Assembly (NCBI RefSeq): GCF_000355675.1
Contig: NC_020888.1
Span: 2,374,883-2,438,882, forward strand
Length of the DNA: 64,000 nt
From: Thalassolituus oleivorans MIL-1
Lineage (GTDB): Bacteria; Pseudomonadota; Gammaproteobacteria; Pseudomonadales; Oceanobacteraceae
Direction of reading: 5' to 3'
Below the pieces are notes generated by a model. It was not told the DNA's origin. It ran no database searches and worked only from the letters and a program-made list of their open reading frames with translations. A program made the translations under genes and the position numbers. Positions 36,617 through 48,505 of the stretch are shown here, piece by piece. The stretch's first letter is position 1, and every line of letters begins with the position of its first letter.

Positions 36617-38852
36617 CCACAGATTCCTCATTAACTTTGAGGGCTAAACCGGCTGCATTAGCCAATTCAACAAACCCCGGGAATGAGGTCGCGACGTTTG
36701 CGCAATCACGCACAATAATAGGGTCGCTACCGCGTAGAGAAGCCATGGCAAAGCTCATGGCAATACGATGATCGTGCTGACTTTCAATCTCACCGCCGCC
36801 AAAGCTTCCGGCAGCACCAAAACCTTGAATAATAGCGCCATCGTGTGTGCCTTTCGCATCAACACCTAGCGTGACTAAACCATCAACCATGGCTTGAATA
36901 CGATCACTTTCTTTAACGCGCAGTTCTTCTGCACCTGTTAATACGGTTTCGCCTTCGGCACAAGCAGCCGCGATAAAGATGGCTGGAAATTCATCAATGG
37001 CCAAAGGGACTTGATCTTCAGGGATATGAATACCCTTTAACTGGGCGCTTCGAATTCGAATGTCAGCAACCGGTTCACCGCCCACTTCACGTTCATTCAA
37101 CACCTCAATATTACCGCCCATGGCGCGTAAAATATTAATCACACCAATACGCGTCGGATTAATACCCACATGCTGCAGGGTAATGTCGGAACCCGGCATA
37201 ATGCTGGCGCCAACCATATAAAAGGCGGCAGAAGAAATATCCGCAGGAACATCAATGCTTGTGGCCGTTAATTCACCACCAGATTTCAACGTCACTTTAT
37301 TGCCATCAACCTGCACATCGTAACCAAAACCTTTAAGCATGCGCTCGGTATGGTCACGCGTTGGGGCTGGCTCAGTAACTGAGGTTTCACCTTCGGCATA
37401 AAGACCAGCAAGCAAAACGCAACTCTTTACCTGTGCACTGGCCATCGGTAAATCGTAATGAATGCCTTTTAATTTACTACCACCCATCACCTTAATAGGA
37501 GGACGTCCCGCTTCCGCCGTTTCGACAGCTGCGCCCATTAATCGCAATGGGTCAGCAACACGCCCCATCGGACGCTTAGATAAGGATTCATCACCACTCA
37601 TCTCAACATCAAACACCTGTCCAGCCATTAAGCCAGCCAATAAACGCATAGAAGTACCTGAGTTACCTAAGTACAAAGCATTTGGCGGTGTCTGTAAGCC
37701 ATGCAAACCAACACCATGAATGGTTACGCGACCTCGATGCGGCCCTTCAATCACAACACCCATATCGCGAAATGCTTGCAGCGTGGCGAGGCTATCTTCA
37801 CCTTCCAAAAAGCCGCTTACTTCAGTTGTGCCGTTGGCCAATGACCCCAGCATAATGGATCGATGAGAAATCGATTTGTCGCCGGGTACACGGAAGCTGC
37901 CAGACAGCGCCTGACCTGGAGTCGCAATATAAGTAACAGATGCAGTTTTCATAGGATCCACATAGGCCCGTCGGGCGAGTATTTTAGAAAAATGGTCACG
38001 CGCCACCTTGGCTCGGGTTAATACGCCCATAACGGTAGTCGTATCTCCCAGCTCAATCGCAGCGCGCAGAAATTTAAGATCGTGCTCGAACAAATCTAAG
38101 GTCTTTAGTATTTGCTCGCGGTTGGCAGAAAATATATCTCGCCACATAACAGGGCTACTGGCAGCAATTCGGGTGAAATCACGAAAACCGCCCGCAGCGT
38201 AGTTAAAAATTTCTTTATTTTCATGGCTATTGGCTAGGGTATCTACCAAAGAATAAGCCAATAAATGCGGTAAATGGCTGGTTGCTGCCAAGACCTCATC
38301 GTGGTGCTCTACCGCCATATCTTCAATATCTGCGCCCACTGCGCGCCAAGCTTGACGCACCAGTTTTAAGGCTTTGCTATCGGTATGAGCTTCGGGGGTA
38401 ATAATGACCTTATGATGAACATATAGATTTTCATCCGCAGCCAAAACACCACTGCGTTCAGACCCCGCAATAGGATGACCTAACACAAAACGTGTAAAAC
38501 CATCGCCAAACACAGCCTTTACATCAGCCGCTACCGAACCTTTAACAGATCCAACATCCGTGAGCACAGCAGTGGACGAAATCGAAGCAAGTATACTTTC
38601 CAGCACGCCGCGGACAGCCATAATCGGCACCGAAATAATAATTAAATCGGCATCAGCAACGACGTCCGTAATATCCTCACTGAAAAAATCAATTAACCCA
38701 GCCTCTTGGGCTAGCGTCATTGACTCTAGATTTCGATCGTATCCACTAACAAAACCAACGTGCCCACGAGCACGCAAGCCTTTAACCCAAGAACAGCCAA
38801 TCAAACCTAAACCGATAACGGCAATTCGCTCAATTCGAAACTCGGAACTCAA
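36609..38852 (-). CDS. tyrA-aroA: Fused prephenate/cyclohexadienyl dehydrogenase and EPSP synthase
   Basis: 747 residues carrying two enzymes. The N-terminal part (about 1–300) is a TyrA-type dehydrogenase with a Rossmann motif [15 protein letters not shown] and [12 protein letters not shown], on the tyrosine branch. The C-terminal part (about 310–747) is Aro[43 protein letters not shown] and [11 protein letters not shown], making 5-enolpyruvylshikimate 3-phosphate. The same fusion is known in Pseudomonas. It overlaps hisC by 4 nt upstream and cmk downstream, so the aromatic genes form one transcription unit. Confidence 0.97.
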   Translation of the reverse strand: MSSEFRIERIAVIGLGLIGCSWVKGLRARGHVGFVSGYDRNLESMTLAQEAGLIDFFSEDITDVVADADLIIISVPIMAVRGVLESILASISSTAVLTDVGSVKGSVAADVKAVFGDGFTRFVLGHPIAGSERSGVLAADENLYVHHKVIITPEAHTDSKALKLVRQAWRAVGADIEDMAVEHHDEVLAATSHLPHLLAYSLVDTLANSHENKEIFNYAAGGFRDFTRIAASSPVMWRDIFSANREQILKTLDLFEHDLKFLRAAIELGDTTTVMGVLTRAKVARDHFSKILARRAYVDPMKTASVTYIATPGQALSGSFRVPGDKSISHRSIMLGSLANGTTEVSGFLEGEDSLATLQAFRDMGVVIEGPHRGRVTIHGVGLHGLQTPPNALYLGNSGTSMRLLAGLMAGQVFDVEMSGDESLSKRPMGRVADPLRLMGAAVETAEAGRPPIKVMGGSKLKGIHYDLPMASAQVKSCVLLAGLYAEGETSVTEPAPTRDHTERMLKGFGYDVQVDGNKVTLKSGGELTATSIDVPADISSAAFYMVGASIMPGSDITLQHVGINPTRIGVINILRAMGGNIEVLNEREVGGEPVADIRIRSAQLKGIHIPEDQVPLAIDEFPAIFIAAACAEGETVLTGAEELRVKESDRIQAMVDGLVTLGVDAKGTHDGAIIQGFGAAGSFGGGEIESQHDHRIAMSFAMASLRGSDPIIVRDCANVATSFPGFVELANAAGLALKVNEESVDA

Positions 38853-39967
38853 GACAGCACCGCAGTTAAAGCAGCCACAAAAACCTCATTCTCGGCTGAT
38901 GTACCAATCGATACTCGCAAGTATTCAGGCATTTCATAGTTGGCAACAGGCCGAACAATAACACCACGTTGCAATAAACCCTGATAAACATCCATCGCAT
39001 TAACGCCAGTAGGTACTTTGAAGCAGACAAAGTTACCAACCGAAGGAATATGACTTAAATTCAAGGCATGAAATGCCTCTACCAAGCGTTTCATGCCGGC
39101 ATTATTCTCAGCAACACTGCGTGAGACATAATCGGTATCTGTCAAAGTTGCTTTAGCAGCAGCCAACGCGAACGAATCGACATTAAAAGGTGGGCGCACG
39201 CGATTTAATAAATCGGCAATCTCAGGACTCGATACACCGTACCCTACGCGTAATGAGGCCAAGCCATACGCTTTAGAAAAAGTACGAGTAACCACCAAGT
39301 TAGGATACTGCTCTAATAAGCGCAGACCATTGGGATACTCGGCTTCATCAACATATTCAAAATACGCCTCATCTAGCAGCACCAAAACACGCTGAGGCAC
39401 TTGGTCCATAAAGCGCACTAACTCGGTTTTAGTTAGCCAAGTACCGGTTGGATTATTAGGGTTAGTAATAAATACGATGCGTGTTTTTTCTGTAACAGCC
39501 GACGCCATAGCCTCTAAATCATGGCCGAAGTTCCTCGCCGGAACTTCGATAGTATTGGCACCCACCATTTTGGCAACTAAGCCATAAATAGCAAAAGCAT
39601 GCTGCGATACCACAATTTCATCGCCATCATTAACAAAAACACGGGTGATAAAATCGAGAATATCGCTAGATCCGTTACCCAGCGTAATTTGTTCTGGACG
39701 AATATCGAGTGCTTCGCACAAGGCTTTTTTTAATTCAAAACCGGCACCATCAGGATAGCGAGTTAAATCAGCAAGTTCATTGCGAATAGCGTCAAGCGCC
39801 TTTGGACTCGGGCCTAATGGATTTTCATTACTAGCCAATTTAACGATATCGGCTTCGTTCAAACCCAGTTCGCGCGCTAATTCATCAATCGGTTTGCCAG
39901 GCTGATAAGGTCGTAACCCACGCACACCCTCAACCGCTAATTCAGTAAAATCTACTGCCCCAGTCAT
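38849..39967 (-). CDS. hisC: Histidinol-phosphate/aromatic aminotransferase
   Basis: PLP aminotransferase of 372 residues. PLP lysine in TRTFSKAYGLASLRVGYG, SNENPLGPSPKAL and FITNPNNPTGTWL at the expected places. By position inside the pheA–tyrA block it corresponds to the Pseudomonas hisC2 copy, so it may act on phenylpyruvate and 4-hydroxyphenylpyruvate as well as imidazole-acetol phosphate (inference). Overlaps tyrA-aroA by 4 nt and lies 12 bp after pheA. Confidence 0.95.
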   Translation of the reverse strand: MTGAVDFTELAVEGVRGLRPYQPGKPIDELARELGLNEADIVKLASNENPLGPSPKALDAIRNELADLTRYPDGAGFELKKALCEALDIRPEQITLGNGSSDILDFITRVFVNDGDEIVVSQHAFAIYGLVAKMVGANTIEVPARNFGHDLEAMASAVTEKTRIVFITNPNNPTGTWLTKTELVRFMDQVPQRVLVLLDEAYFEYVDEAEYPNGLRLLEQYPNLVVTRTFSKAYGLASLRVGYGVSSPEIADLLNRVRPPFNVDSFALAAAKATLTDTDYVSRSVAENNAGMKRLVEAFHALNLSHIPSVGNFVCFKVPTGVNAMDVYQGLLQRGVIVRPVANYEMPEYLRVSIGTSAENEVFVAALTAVLS

Positions 39968-39979
39968 TATAAAGTCACC

Positions 39980-41071
39980 TCAAAGAACGGCTTTAGGATA
40001 TGAACCTAACCACTTAAAATCGACCGCCACATCACGTAAACGCTGCATTAATGGCGAAATACGTTGATCATTTTTATGGCCTTCAAAATCAATAAAGAAC
40101 AAATAATTCCACGTACCAGAATGATCTGGACGGGTTTCAATACGGGTCAAACTGACTCCAGCTTCATGAAATGGGGCTAATACATTGTACAAGGCACCCG
40201 GCTGGTTACGGCTAGAAACCATAATCGACGTTTTATCATCACCGCTTGGAATGGTCTCTTGCTTACCAATAATCAAAAAGCGTGTGGTGTTATCAGGACG
40301 ATCTTCAATGTTCGCATTACGCACTTCTAGCTCATAGAGCTCTGCCGCTGCTTCGCCAGCAATTGCAGCCGCGCCAACTTCGGAAGATGCTCGACGCGCC
40401 GCTTCGGCGTTCGAACTTACTGCTATGCGCTCCACATTAGGGAAGTTTTGATCCAGCCATAAACGGCACTGACCTAACGACTGCGCATGCGAGTATATGC
40501 GCTGCACATTATCCGTTAATGATTTTACTAACATGTGGTGATGAATACGCAGAGTCACTTCACCACAGATATACAGATTCGAATCATAAAAGCTATCTAA
40601 CGTATGAGTAACAACACCTTCAGTCGAGTTCTCCACCGGCACAACACCGTACTGTGCAGAACCACTTTCCACTTCACGGAAGACATCCGCAATAGATACC
40701 TGACCAGCACAGGTCACCGCATGGCCAAAATGCTTCACCGCAGCCTGCTGAGTAAACGTACCGTGCGGACCTAGATAAGCGATCGTTAATGGCTCTTCGA
40801 GTGCCAAGCATTGCGACATAATTTCACGAAAAACGCGCGCAATGGACTCATTCGGTAATGGTCCTTCATTGCGCGCCATGACATTCAGCAATACTTGCGC
40901 TTCTCGTTCTGGACGATAGAAAGTAACAAGGCTGCCAGGCTCCGCATACTTATACTTCACCTCAGCAACCTGCTGAGCACATTTAGCCCGCTCATTAATC
41001 AATAATTGAATCTGTTGATCCAAAGCATCAATTTGCTGGCGTAATTGATCGAGTTCCTGTGCTTCGCTCAT
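39980..41071 (-). CDS. pheA: Chorismate mutase / prephenate dehydratase (P-protein)
   Basis: Bifunctional enzyme of phenylalanine synthesis. I start it at ATG 41071 (MSEAQELDQLRQQIDALDQQ), 363 residues; the frame is open 22 codons further into serC without family similarity. Chorismate mutase helices at about 5–90, dehydratase from about 95 (IAYLGPHGTFTQQAA, VPVENSTEGVV, DNTTRFLIIG) and an ACT regulatory domain at about 275–360 (SRNQPGALYNVLAPF, LTRIETRP) for Phe feedback inhibition. Confidence 0.97.
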   Translation of the reverse strand: MSEAQELDQLRQQIDALDQQIQLLINERAKCAQQVAEVKYKYAEPGSLVTFYRPEREAQVLLNVMARNEGPLPNESIARVFREIMSQCLALEEPLTIAYLGPHGTFTQQAAVKHFGHAVTCAGQVSIADVFREVESGSAQYGVVPVENSTEGVVTHTLDSFYDSNLYICGEVTLRIHHHMLVKSLTDNVQRIYSHAQSLGQCRLWLDQNFPNVERIAVSSNAEAARRASSEVGAAAIAGEAAAELYELEVRNANIEDRPDNTTRFLIIGKQETIPSGDDKTSIMVSSRNQPGALYNVLAPFHEAGVSLTRIETRPDHSGTWNYLFFIDFEGHKNDQRISPLMQRLRDVAVDFKWLGSYPKAVL

Positions 41072-41099
41072 GAATATTCCGATGGTCAGACAGTATGAA

Positions 41100-42182
41100 T
41101 TAGCTATTACGCTGCGCAAAATCCGCCATAAATGCAATCAATGCATCTACTGCTTCTTCTGAAACGGCGTTATAAATACTTGCGCGCATGCCACCAACGC
41201 TGCGATGGCCCGCTAGGTTTAATAAACCCGCAGCTTCGCTTTCTGCTAAGAAAGATTTTTCTAACGAAGCATCCGCCAAAGTAAATGGCACGTTCATAAT
41301 GGAGCGATTCGCTATGGCTACTGGATTGGCATAAAACGGATTCGTATCGATAAAGCCATAAAGCTTCTCTGCTTTACGACGATTGACCTTCGCAATGGCT
41401 TCCAAGCCACCTTGCTCTTTCAGCCACTCGAACACTAAGCCCGCTAAATACCAGCTGTAAGTCGGCGGTGTGTTGTACATAGACGCGTTATCAGCACAAA
41501 CCTTGTAGTCAAACATGGTCGGTGTTCCAGCAATGGTGTCGCCAAGCAAGTCTTCACGTACGATAACAACACACAATCCCGCTGGGCCAATATTCTTCTG
41601 CGCTCCAGCGTAAATCAAACCAAACTTGGTCACATCCAGTGGCTCAGACAAAATGCAAGATGAGAAATCCGCGACAAGAACTTTGTCACCAACATCTGGA
41701 ATATAGTCAAACGCGACACCGCCAATGGTTTCATTCGGGCAATAATGAACATAAGCCGCATCGGCACTTAAATTAAGTTCATCCTGAGAAGGTGCCGAGG
41801 TAAATGCATTGCCTTCGGTGGTCGCAGCAACATTGACTTCACAGTAACGCTTAGCTTCGGCAATCGCCTTGATAGACCACTGCCCAGTATTGATGTAGTC
41901 GGCTTTATTACCACCACGCAATAAGTTCATAGGAACCATAGTGAACTGACTACTCGCACCACCCTGCATAAACAAGACTTTATAATTGTCTGGGATGTTC
42001 ATTAGGTCGCGTAAATCTTGCTCGGCTTTTTCCGCGACGCCAACGTAGTCCTTACTGCGGTGGCTCATCTCCATGATGGATAAGCCCTTTTCATGCCAGT
42101 TAGCTAGTTCTTTTCCAGCGCGCTCAAGCACAGTTTCTGGTAACGCTGCAGGACCGGGACAAAAATTAAATACTCGACTCAT
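41100..42182 (-). CDS. serC: Phosphoserine aminotransferase
   Basis: Makes phosphoserine (and 4-phosphohydroxythreonine for pyridoxal synthesis). 360 residues, fold type [17 protein letters not shown], the [15 protein letters not shown] phosphate-binding region, and the PLP lysine in [12 protein letters not shown]. Followed closely by pheA. Between it and gyrA lies a wzz gene, which is not part of the usual gyrA–serC order. Confidence 0.97.
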   Translation of the reverse strand: MSRVFNFCPGPAALPETVLERAGKELANWHEKGLSIMEMSHRSKDYVGVAEKAEQDLRDLMNIPDNYKVLFMQGGASSQFTMVPMNLLRGGNKADYINTGQWSIKAIAEAKRYCEVNVAATTEGNAFTSAPSQDELNLSADAAYVHYCPNETIGGVAFDYIPDVGDKVLVADFSSCILSEPLDVTKFGLIYAGAQKNIGPAGLCVVIVREDLLGDTIAGTPTMFDYKVCADNASMYNTPPTYSWYLAGLVFEWLKEQGGLEAIAKVNRRKAEKLYGFIDTNPFYANPVAIANRSIMNVPFTLADASLEKSFLAESEAAGLLNLAGHRSVGGMRASIYNAVSEEAVDALIAFMADFAQRNS

Positions 42183-42267
42183 GGTGTTTTTACACTCGTT
42201 CTCAAAGTCACTTACATTTAAACAAGCAAGCGCACTTTAGTGTGCGCATTACTCAATCAATTTTTAC

Positions 42268-43419
42268 TTAAGCTGCCCAATGAGGAGGGCGCTTTGCCTT
42301 TCTTTTCGCTGATTGTTGTTCTTTACGACGCACATTAGCAGCAGCTAATAAAGCGAACATAATACCAGCCATAAAACCGGCAACTCCGCCTAAAGCTACC
42401 ACTAATATTTTACGAGGTTTAATTGGCCGAAGCGGTAAAATAGCACCTTGGTCTAATTGGACGTATCGAACAGCATCCCAATCAATACTTAGGGTCTCAA
42501 GCAGAGAGATATTCCACAGCAACTCAGGCAAACCTTTGATATAAATATCTTCACCACCTTCAATGGAACGATTCTTTAGCTGCTCGACTTCAGAAAGAAG
42601 TGCTTTTCTTCCCATCATGTATAACGGTGGTTCACTACTGACAACCACGTCATTAGAACTGTAGAAAGGACGCTCCTGACCAATACTTTCGGCTATTTTT
42701 GCCGCCTCTGATAATTCAGCAATTCGTAACTGCTTTGCAGCCAAGTAGCCAGTACGCATATTAGCCGCCCAAACTTTATATTGATTCAACTGACTAGTAA
42801 CCGCTAAATCCATCTGGTTTTTAATACGCGCGTCATAGCTCTCTATAATGAATTCACCATATTGATTTAAAATACTAGTCGCTAATTGCGGATCGGATAA
42901 GTCGAAGGTGATTTTCAAAAACAAATCCCCCCCATCTTTTGCACCCGGATCCAGATACTCAAAACGTTCAGAAAACAGACTAAAGTTCTGCTCATCTGTT
43001 AATTTTTCATCATGAATTAGAGCTAAGAGAGCTGGATTTTGCTCACTAAGAAGCTTCTGATAGAACGCTCGCTTTACTGTACCCGACTTAGCCATCCCTC
43101 GAAGTTCTGAAAAGGCACGCCCAGTCCCTAGTGAAAAAATGACTTCGTCTTTTCTTCGCTCTACTTTCCCACCAGACGTTACTTCGAACGTTTCTTTTAA
43201 TCGCGGTTGATTCAATTGACTTAAACCCGCTGACGCTATCTCTTTATAAACTAGCTCTGTACGGTACGTGGGTGTTGCCAGCAGCGCATAAAGCACTGCG
43301 ACAACAACACCCACAAAAGCAGTACCAACCAACCAGTACCACTTTGATTTAATATCGTCGATCAAATCAAACAAATCGATTTCGTCTTCGGCCTTATATC
43401 CAGACTCTAGATTACTCAT
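42268..43419 (-). CDS. wzz: Wzz-type chain-length determinant protein
   Basis: Inner-membrane polysaccharide co-polymerase, 383 residues. Layout: cytoplasmic N-terminus, membrane helix at about 32–52 ([20 protein letters not shown]) followed by the Wzz [10 protein letters not shown] motif, a periplasmic helical region, then a Pro/Gly-rich second helix ([26 protein letters not shown], starting about residue 325) and a basic tail. Its ATG overlaps the gyrA stop by 4 nt. Wzz normally sets chain length for Wzy-made O antigen, yet the locus here has an ABC exporter and no visible Wzy, so it may serve a second glycan encoded elsewhere. Confidence 0.9.
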   Translation of the reverse strand: MSNLESGYKAEDEIDLFDLIDDIKSKWYWLVGTAFVGVVVAVLYALLATPTYRTELVYKEIASAGLSQLNQPRLKETFEVTSGGKVERRKDEVIFSLGTGRAFSELRGMAKSGTVKRAFYQKLLSEQNPALLALIHDEKLTDEQNFSLFSERFEYLDPGAKDGGDLFLKITFDLSDPQLATSILNQYGEFIIESYDARIKNQMDLAVTSQLNQYKVWAANMRTGYLAAKQLRIAELSEAAKIAESIGQERPFYSSNDVVVSSEPPLYMMGRKALLSEVEQLKNRSIEGGEDIYIKGLPELLWNISLLETLSIDWDAVRYVQLDQGAILPLRPIKPRKILVVALGGVAGFMAGIMFALLAAANVRRKEQQSAKRKAKRPPHWAA

Positions 43420-46091
43420 TCCGCGTCGCCCTCTTCATCACCTTCAGAGTCAGAAGCATCATCATCCATTACTGAATCATCTGCATTGTCGACCAAACCA
43501 GTTTCCATCTCACTAGCTTCGCCATCAAGGACAACACCATCAATAACCAGCTCGTCTTCATCAGGATCACAAATACGTTCAACGCCAACGAGTTTTTCTT
43601 TATCCGCGATACGAATCAGAGTAACACCTTGAGTATTACGGCCTAACAAAGACACTTCACTAGTACGAGTACGAACAAGCGTACCCTGATCACTCACCAG
43701 CATTACTTCATCGCCTTCGAATACCTGTACAGCGCCAACTAAAGCACCGTTACGCTCACTGGTGACCATAGCGATAACGCCTTGAGTACCACGGCCTTTG
43801 GTTGGGAATTCCGTTACCAGTGTACGCTTACCATAACCACGCTCAGAAGCGGTTAAGATCGCGCCATTTTCTTCAGGAATAATTAACGAGATAACGCGCT
43901 GACCTTCACCTAAGCGAATACCACGCACACCGCGGGCTGTTCGACCCATAGCGCGCACGTCGGTTTCTTTAAAGCGTACCGCTTTACCGGCGTTGCTCAG
44001 CATCAAGATTTCTTGTGTACCATCGGTAATAGCAACACCAACCAAGTGATCGCCTTCATCCAATTCACAGGCGATTAGGCCCGAAGAACGTGGACGAGAG
44101 AATTGATCCAATGTGGTTTTCTTCACCGTACCGCGTGCTGTCACCATAAACACATAACGTTCTGCGCTGTATTCTGGTACTGGCAGAATTGCAGTAATGC
44201 GCTCGCCTTCTTCCGAAAGATTCAATACGTTAACGATCGGACGGCCTTTCGCATTACGACTCGCTTGCGGAATATCATAAACCGTTAGCCAATACACCTT
44301 GCCGGCATCGGTAAAACATAGAACCGTGTCATGGCTGTTAACCACTAACAGGTGTTCGATAAAGTCTTCATCCTTAACCGAAGCCGCTGACTTACCTTTA
44401 CCACCACGTTTCTGCGCTTGGTAGGCATCCATCGGTTGCGTCTTGGCATAACCACCATGGGAAAGGGTTAAGACCAGGGTTTCTTCAGGAATTAAATCAC
44501 GAGTCGTCAAGTCACGCTTAACGGCCATAATTTCAGTTTTACGTTCATCGCCGTACTCTTCGCGAATGGCCACTAGCTCTTCACGAATCACTTCCATCAA
44601 ACGCTCGCCACTACCAAGAATTTCTAAATACTCAGCAATTTCAGCTAATTTAATTTGGTATTCTTCGATCAGTTTTTCGTGCTCTAAGCCTGTCAGTTTT
44701 TGCAAGCGTAAATCGAGAATGGCTTGAGCTTGAGCAGGTGACAAATGGTAAAGACCATCGCGGAAACCGTATTCTTCTGGCAGATCATCAGGGCGACAGG
44801 CATCTTCACCAGCACGCTCTAACATATCCAGCACATCGCCCGGCTGCCACGCAGCAGCAATCAAAGCTTCTTTCGCTTCTGAAGCCGTTGGCGACTGTTT
44901 GATCAGCGCAATAACAGGGTCGATATTGGCTAACGCTAACGCTAAGCCTTCTAACAAATGACCACGCTCACGCGCTTTGCGCAGATTATAAATAGTGCGG
45001 CGCGTAACGACTTCACGGCGATGTTTAATAAAGGCATCAAGCAATTGGCGCAAATTCAAAATGCGCGGCTGACCGTCAACCAAGGCTACGGTGTTAATAC
45101 CAAACACACCTTGCAGCTGGGTTTGCGCAAACAGGTTGTTTAATACGACTTCTGGCATTTCGCCACGACGCAGTTCAATCACGATACGCATGCCGTCTTT
45201 ATCAGACTCGTCGCGCAGCTCCGTGATGCCTTCTAATTTCTTCTCTTTTACCAGCTCCGCAATTTTTTCAATCAAGCGTGCTTTGTTTACCTGATAAGGA
45301 ATCTCGGTAAAGATAATACTGATCTTGCCGTTACGTTCGTCTTCTTCAAAATGATGACGTGCACGCAAGTAAATACGGCCACGGCCCGTGCGGTATGCTT
45401 CAACAATACCATCGCGACCATTGATAAAGGCGCCAGTAGGGAAATCGGGGCCAGGAATATATTCCATCAAATCGTCGATGGTGAGATCGGGATTGTCGAT
45501 CAAGGCCAAACAACCATTCAACACTTCAGTGAGGTTATGCGGCGGAATATTCGTCGCCATACCAACCGCGATACCCGAAGAGCCATTAACCAATAGATTC
45601 GGTACACGAGTCGGCATTACTGCAGGAATGAGTTCCGTACCGTCATAGTTAGGCACCCAATCAACGGTTTCTTTGTCGATGTCGGCCAAAATATCGTGTG
45701 CGATTTTTTGCATACGAATTTCGGTGTAACGCATCGCCGCAGCGGAATCACCATCAACAGAACCGAAGTTACCTTGACCATCCACCAGCGTGTAACGCAT
45801 AGAGAAGTCTTGCGCCATACGAACGATGGTATCGTAAACCGCAGAGTCACCGTGTGGATGGTATTTACCGATTACGTCACCAACAACACGAGCGGATTTT
45901 TTATAGGGTTTATTCCAATCGTTTCCAAGAACATTCATCGCATGCAGAACGCGTCGATGAACGGGTTTTAAACCATCCCGCACGTCTGGCAGAGCACGTC
46001 CTACAATTACACTCATCGCGTAATCTAGATACGACTGCTGCAGCTCATCCTCAATGTTAATCGGAAGAACTTCTTTGGCTAACTCACCCAT
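43416..46091 (-). CDS. gyrA: DNA gyrase subunit A
   Basis: DNA-cleaving subunit of gyrase. 891 residues, near E. coli length (875). Active-site Tyr 122 in AAMRYTE. The quinolone-resistance region keeps Ser 83 and Asp 87 ([12 protein letters not shown]), the susceptible-type residues. The C-terminal part shows the six-bladed DNA-wrapping repeats, including the GyrA-box-like [11 protein letters not shown], and a long acidic tail. ATG overlap with the downstream wzz gene suggests co-transcription. Confidence 0.98.
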   Translation of the reverse strand: MGELAKEVLPINIEDELQQSYLDYAMSVIVGRALPDVRDGLKPVHRRVLHAMNVLGNDWNKPYKKSARVVGDVIGKYHPHGDSAVYDTIVRMAQDFSMRYTLVDGQGNFGSVDGDSAAAMRYTEIRMQKIAHDILADIDKETVDWVPNYDGTELIPAVMPTRVPNLLVNGSSGIAVGMATNIPPHNLTEVLNGCLALIDNPDLTIDDLMEYIPGPDFPTGAFINGRDGIVEAYRTGRGRIYLRARHHFEEDERNGKISIIFTEIPYQVNKARLIEKIAELVKEKKLEGITELRDESDKDGMRIVIELRRGEMPEVVLNNLFAQTQLQGVFGINTVALVDGQPRILNLRQLLDAFIKHRREVVTRRTIYNLRKARERGHLLEGLALALANIDPVIALIKQSPTASEAKEALIAAAWQPGDVLDMLERAGEDACRPDDLPEEYGFRDGLYHLSPAQAQAILDLRLQKLTGLEHEKLIEEYQIKLAEIAEYLEILGSGERLMEVIREELVAIREEYGDERKTEIMAVKRDLTTRDLIPEETLVLTLSHGGYAKTQPMDAYQAQKRGGKGKSAASVKDEDFIEHLLVVNSHDTVLCFTDAGKVYWLTVYDIPQASRNAKGRPIVNVLNLSEEGERITAILPVPEYSAERYVFMVTARGTVKKTTLDQFSRPRSSGLIACELDEGDHLVGVAITDGTQEILMLSNAGKAVRFKETDVRAMGRTARGVRGIRLGEGQRVISLIIPEENGAILTASERGYGKRTLVTEFPTKGRGTQGVIAMVTSERNGALVGAVQVFEGDEVMLVSDQGTLVRTRTSEVSLLGRNTQGVTLIRIADKEKLVGVERICDPDEDELVIDGVVLDGEASEMETGLVDNADDSVMDDDASDSEGDEEGDAE

Positions 46092-46431
46092 AAATTTCTG
46101 GCCCGTTTAGTTCGGCTCACTCACATCGTAAATTCGATATGAATGATGCTGTCCTTGTTATTTGGATGACAGGCTCAAGCCCGTCAATAAAGCGCTGAAT
46201 GATACCACAAAACAACGAGATACCTAATGAGAGCGCCTGTACGGCGATTTCAGCCGTTTTTGCTCTAAACCGCCAGCTTCCCATTGATCAAAATAAGTAC
46301 AATCACTCTCCTTTTTACGTTCATTTAGTTAATTACACCCGCTTTTTACCAAGTTAACGCCCTTAGCAGTCGCACCGCCCCAAACCGATTAGGTATACTC
46401 GCTACTATTTATAGTAATAAGGCAATCAGGA
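46092..46431. other. Gene-free divergent spacer between gyrA and the deaminase gene
   Basis: 340 bp with no supported gene. It must hold the promoters for gyrA (minus) and the deaminase gene (plus). A TATACT hexamer at about 46393–46398 could be the plus-strand -10. I see no repeat or RNA gene in it. Confidence 0.5.
46199..46207 (-). promoter_or_regulatory. Putative extended -10 of gyrA
   Basis: The minus strand reads TGGTATCAT, an extended -10 type sequence, 107 bp before the gyrA start. There is no good -35, so support is limited. Confidence 0.35.
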
Positions 46432-47751
46432 ATGCAGGCTAACCAACACGCCGATCTGCGACTCAATGCCCGCTGGTTAATCACCATGGACGGCCAAGCT
46501 GAGGTTGAAAACAACAAAGCTGTGTTCATCAAAGAGGGTCGAATAGTTGCCATAGAGGACTCGGCCAACGCGACTTGGACAGCCGACGAGACCATTGCAC
46601 TCGATGAGCACGCTCTTTTACCTGGCTATATTAATGCTCATGGTCACGCTGCTATGTCGCTGTTTCGCGGCTTGGCCGACGATCTACCCTTGATGACTTG
46701 GCTGCAAGAACACATCTGGCCCGCAGAAGGCCAATGGGTAAACAGCGAATTTGTTTATCAAGGCACCCAGCTAGCCATTGCAGAAATGCTGAAATGCGGC
46801 ACTACGACCTTTGCAGATATGTATTTCTTTCCGGAAGACAGTGTACAAGCGTCGATTGATGCGGGAATCCGCAGTGTTGCTTTCACACCGATTCTCGATT
46901 TTCCAACTAACTTCGCACAGAACGCCGACGAGTACATTCGCAAAGCTCTGGCGGCACACGAACGCTTTCGTCATGAGGCATTAGTAACACTCGGTCTTGG
47001 CCCCCATGCGCCCTATACCGTATCCGACGAACCGCTCAAAGAGATCACAATGCTCGCTGACCAACTCGATATGCCCGTGCAAATTCACCTGCATGAAACC
47101 GCTTTTGAAGTTGAGCAAAGCTTGGAACTATACGGCGTACGCCCGACGCAACGCTTAGCTGATTTAGGTTTTCTTACAGAGCGTGTCAGCTGCGTGCACA
47201 TGACGCAAATCAACGACAGCGATATTCAATTGTTGCAGCATGCTGGGGCTTCGATCGTTCATTGTCCTGAGTCGAATTTAAAACTGGCCAGCGGCTTTAG
47301 TCCAACCCAGAAATTCTTAAATGCGGGAATTACCGTAGCATTAGGAACGGATGGCGCTGCCAGTAATAACGATTTAAACATCCAAGGTGAATTGAAAACC
47401 GCCGCAATGCTAGCCAAAGCGGTTGCCATGGATGCCGGAGCTTTTCCTGCGGGCCAAGCCCTATATGCTGCGACAATGGGTGGCGCTAAAGCGCTTGGAA
47501 TCGACGAGCAGACGGGCTCTATTAGCCTTGGCAAATGGGCCGATTTACAAGCCGTGAAACTCACCGGTTTGGCACAGCAGCCCATGTATGATCCAATTTC
47601 ACAGCTGGTCTACACGGATAGCAGCCGTGCTACAGAATATGTATGGGTGGCTGGTAAAGCCTTGCTCGATAGCGGCGAGTTAACCACCTTAAACGAAAAT
47701 ACTTTACGTCAGCAGACTCAGTACTGGCAGCAACAGATAGCCAACGCTTAA
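46432..47751 (+). CDS. mtaD: 5-methylthioadenosine/S-adenosylhomocysteine deaminase (amidohydrolase)
   Basis: Metal-dependent amidohydrolase, 439 residues. Metal-binding motif [20 protein letters not shown], then [25 protein letters not shown] and the catalytic [11 protein letters not shown]. The group is annotated as TRZ/ATZ-family hydrolase in Pseudomonas, where the equivalent gene deaminates MTA or SAH. AAGG at about 46420 precedes the ATG at good spacing. First gene of a likely operon with ubiG, mupP and yciK. The mtnA gene that often neighbours it in Pseudomonas is not here. Confidence 0.88.
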   Translation: MQANQHADLRLNARWLITMDGQAEVENNKAVFIKEGRIVAIEDSANATWTADETIALDEHALLPGYINAHGHAAMSLFRGLADDLPLMTWLQEHIWPAEGQWVNSEFVYQGTQLAIAEMLKCGTTTFADMYFFPEDSVQASIDAGIRSVAFTPILDFPTNFAQNADEYIRKALAAHERFRHEALVTLGLGPHAPYTVSDEPLKEITMLADQLDMPVQIHLHETAFEVEQSLELYGVRPTQRLADLGFLTERVSCVHMTQINDSDIQLLQHAGASIVHCPESNLKLASGFSPTQKFLNAGITVALGTDGAASNNDLNIQGELKTAAMLAKAVAMDAGAFPAGQALYAATMGGAKALGIDEQTGSISLGKWADLQAVKLTGLAQQPMYDPISQLVYTDSSRATEYVWVAGKALLDSGELTTLNENTLRQQTQYWQQQIANA

Positions 47752-47764
47752 TAGGATTTTTAAT

Positions 47765-48505
47765 ATGACCGAAGTTACCACGAGCGCCGCCATCAAAAGC
47801 AATGTCGATCACGCCGAAATCGCTAAGTTTGAAGCCCTAGCGTCACGTTGGTGGGATATGGATAGCGAATTCAAGCCGCTGCACGACATCAATCCATTAC
47901 GAACCAACTACATTGATCGTCATGCAAGCTTAGCCGGAAAGCGCGTATTAGATGTGGGTTGCGGCGGCGGTATTCTCAGCGAAGCGATGGCGCAACGTGG
48001 TGCCGACGTTATGGGTATCGATTTAGGTGCCGCACCATTGAACGTCGCCAAACTTCACGCACTGGAATCCGGTGTGAGCGTTCAATATCGTCAGGTTGCC
48101 GTAGAGGAACTGGCGGCTGAAATGCCTGAGAGCTTCGACGTCGTTACGTGTCTAGAAATGCTAGAGCATGTGCCAGATCCAGCCTCGATCATTAAAGCCT
48201 GTCAAACCCTAGTAAAACCGGGCGGCCACGTATTCTTCTCAACGCTTAATCGCAATCCCAAAGCTTATGCAATGGCGATTATTGGTGCCGAATATCTGTT
48301 ACGCATGCTGCCAGCCGGCACCCATGACTACAGTAAATTCATTAAACCGAGTGAACTCACACGCTGGTGTCGTGCCGCTGAATTATCGGTGACCCATATG
48401 ACGGGGATGGTCTACAACCCAATTACCAAAGACTACAGCCTGAAAGACCTCGATGTGGCCGTAAACTATTTGGTCGCTACTCGTAAAGATGATGCCGAGG
48501 CATGA
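47765..48505 (+). CDS. ubiG: Ubiquinone biosynthesis O-methyltransferase
   Basis: SAM-dependent methyltransferase for both O-methylations in ubiquinone synthesis. 246 residues: [20 protein letters not shown] at the N-terminus, SAM motif [16 protein letters not shown], then [12 protein letters not shown] and [16 protein letters not shown], all diagnostic of UbiG. Starts 13 bp after the deaminase gene and overlaps mupP by 4 nt. Confidence 0.97.
   Translation: MTEVTTSAAIKSNVDHAEIAKFEALASRWWDMDSEFKPLHDINPLRTNYIDRHASLAGKRVLDVGCGGGILSEAMAQRGADVMGIDLGAAPLNVAKLHALESGVSVQYRQVAVEELAAEMPESFDVVTCLEMLEHVPDPASIIKACQTLVKPGGHVFFSTLNRNPKAYAMAIIGAEYLLRMLPAGTHDYSKFIKPSELTRWCRAAELSVTHMTGMVYNPITKDYSLKDLDVAVNYLVATRKDDAEA

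Noticed and set aside
36013-36647. Open frames overlapping cmk on both strands
   Set aside because: cmk explains the stretch completely; the other frames have no recognisable features.
45351-46060. Several open frames antisense to gyrA
   Set aside because: Mirror frames of a highly conserved gene; no ribosome sites or protein-like motifs.
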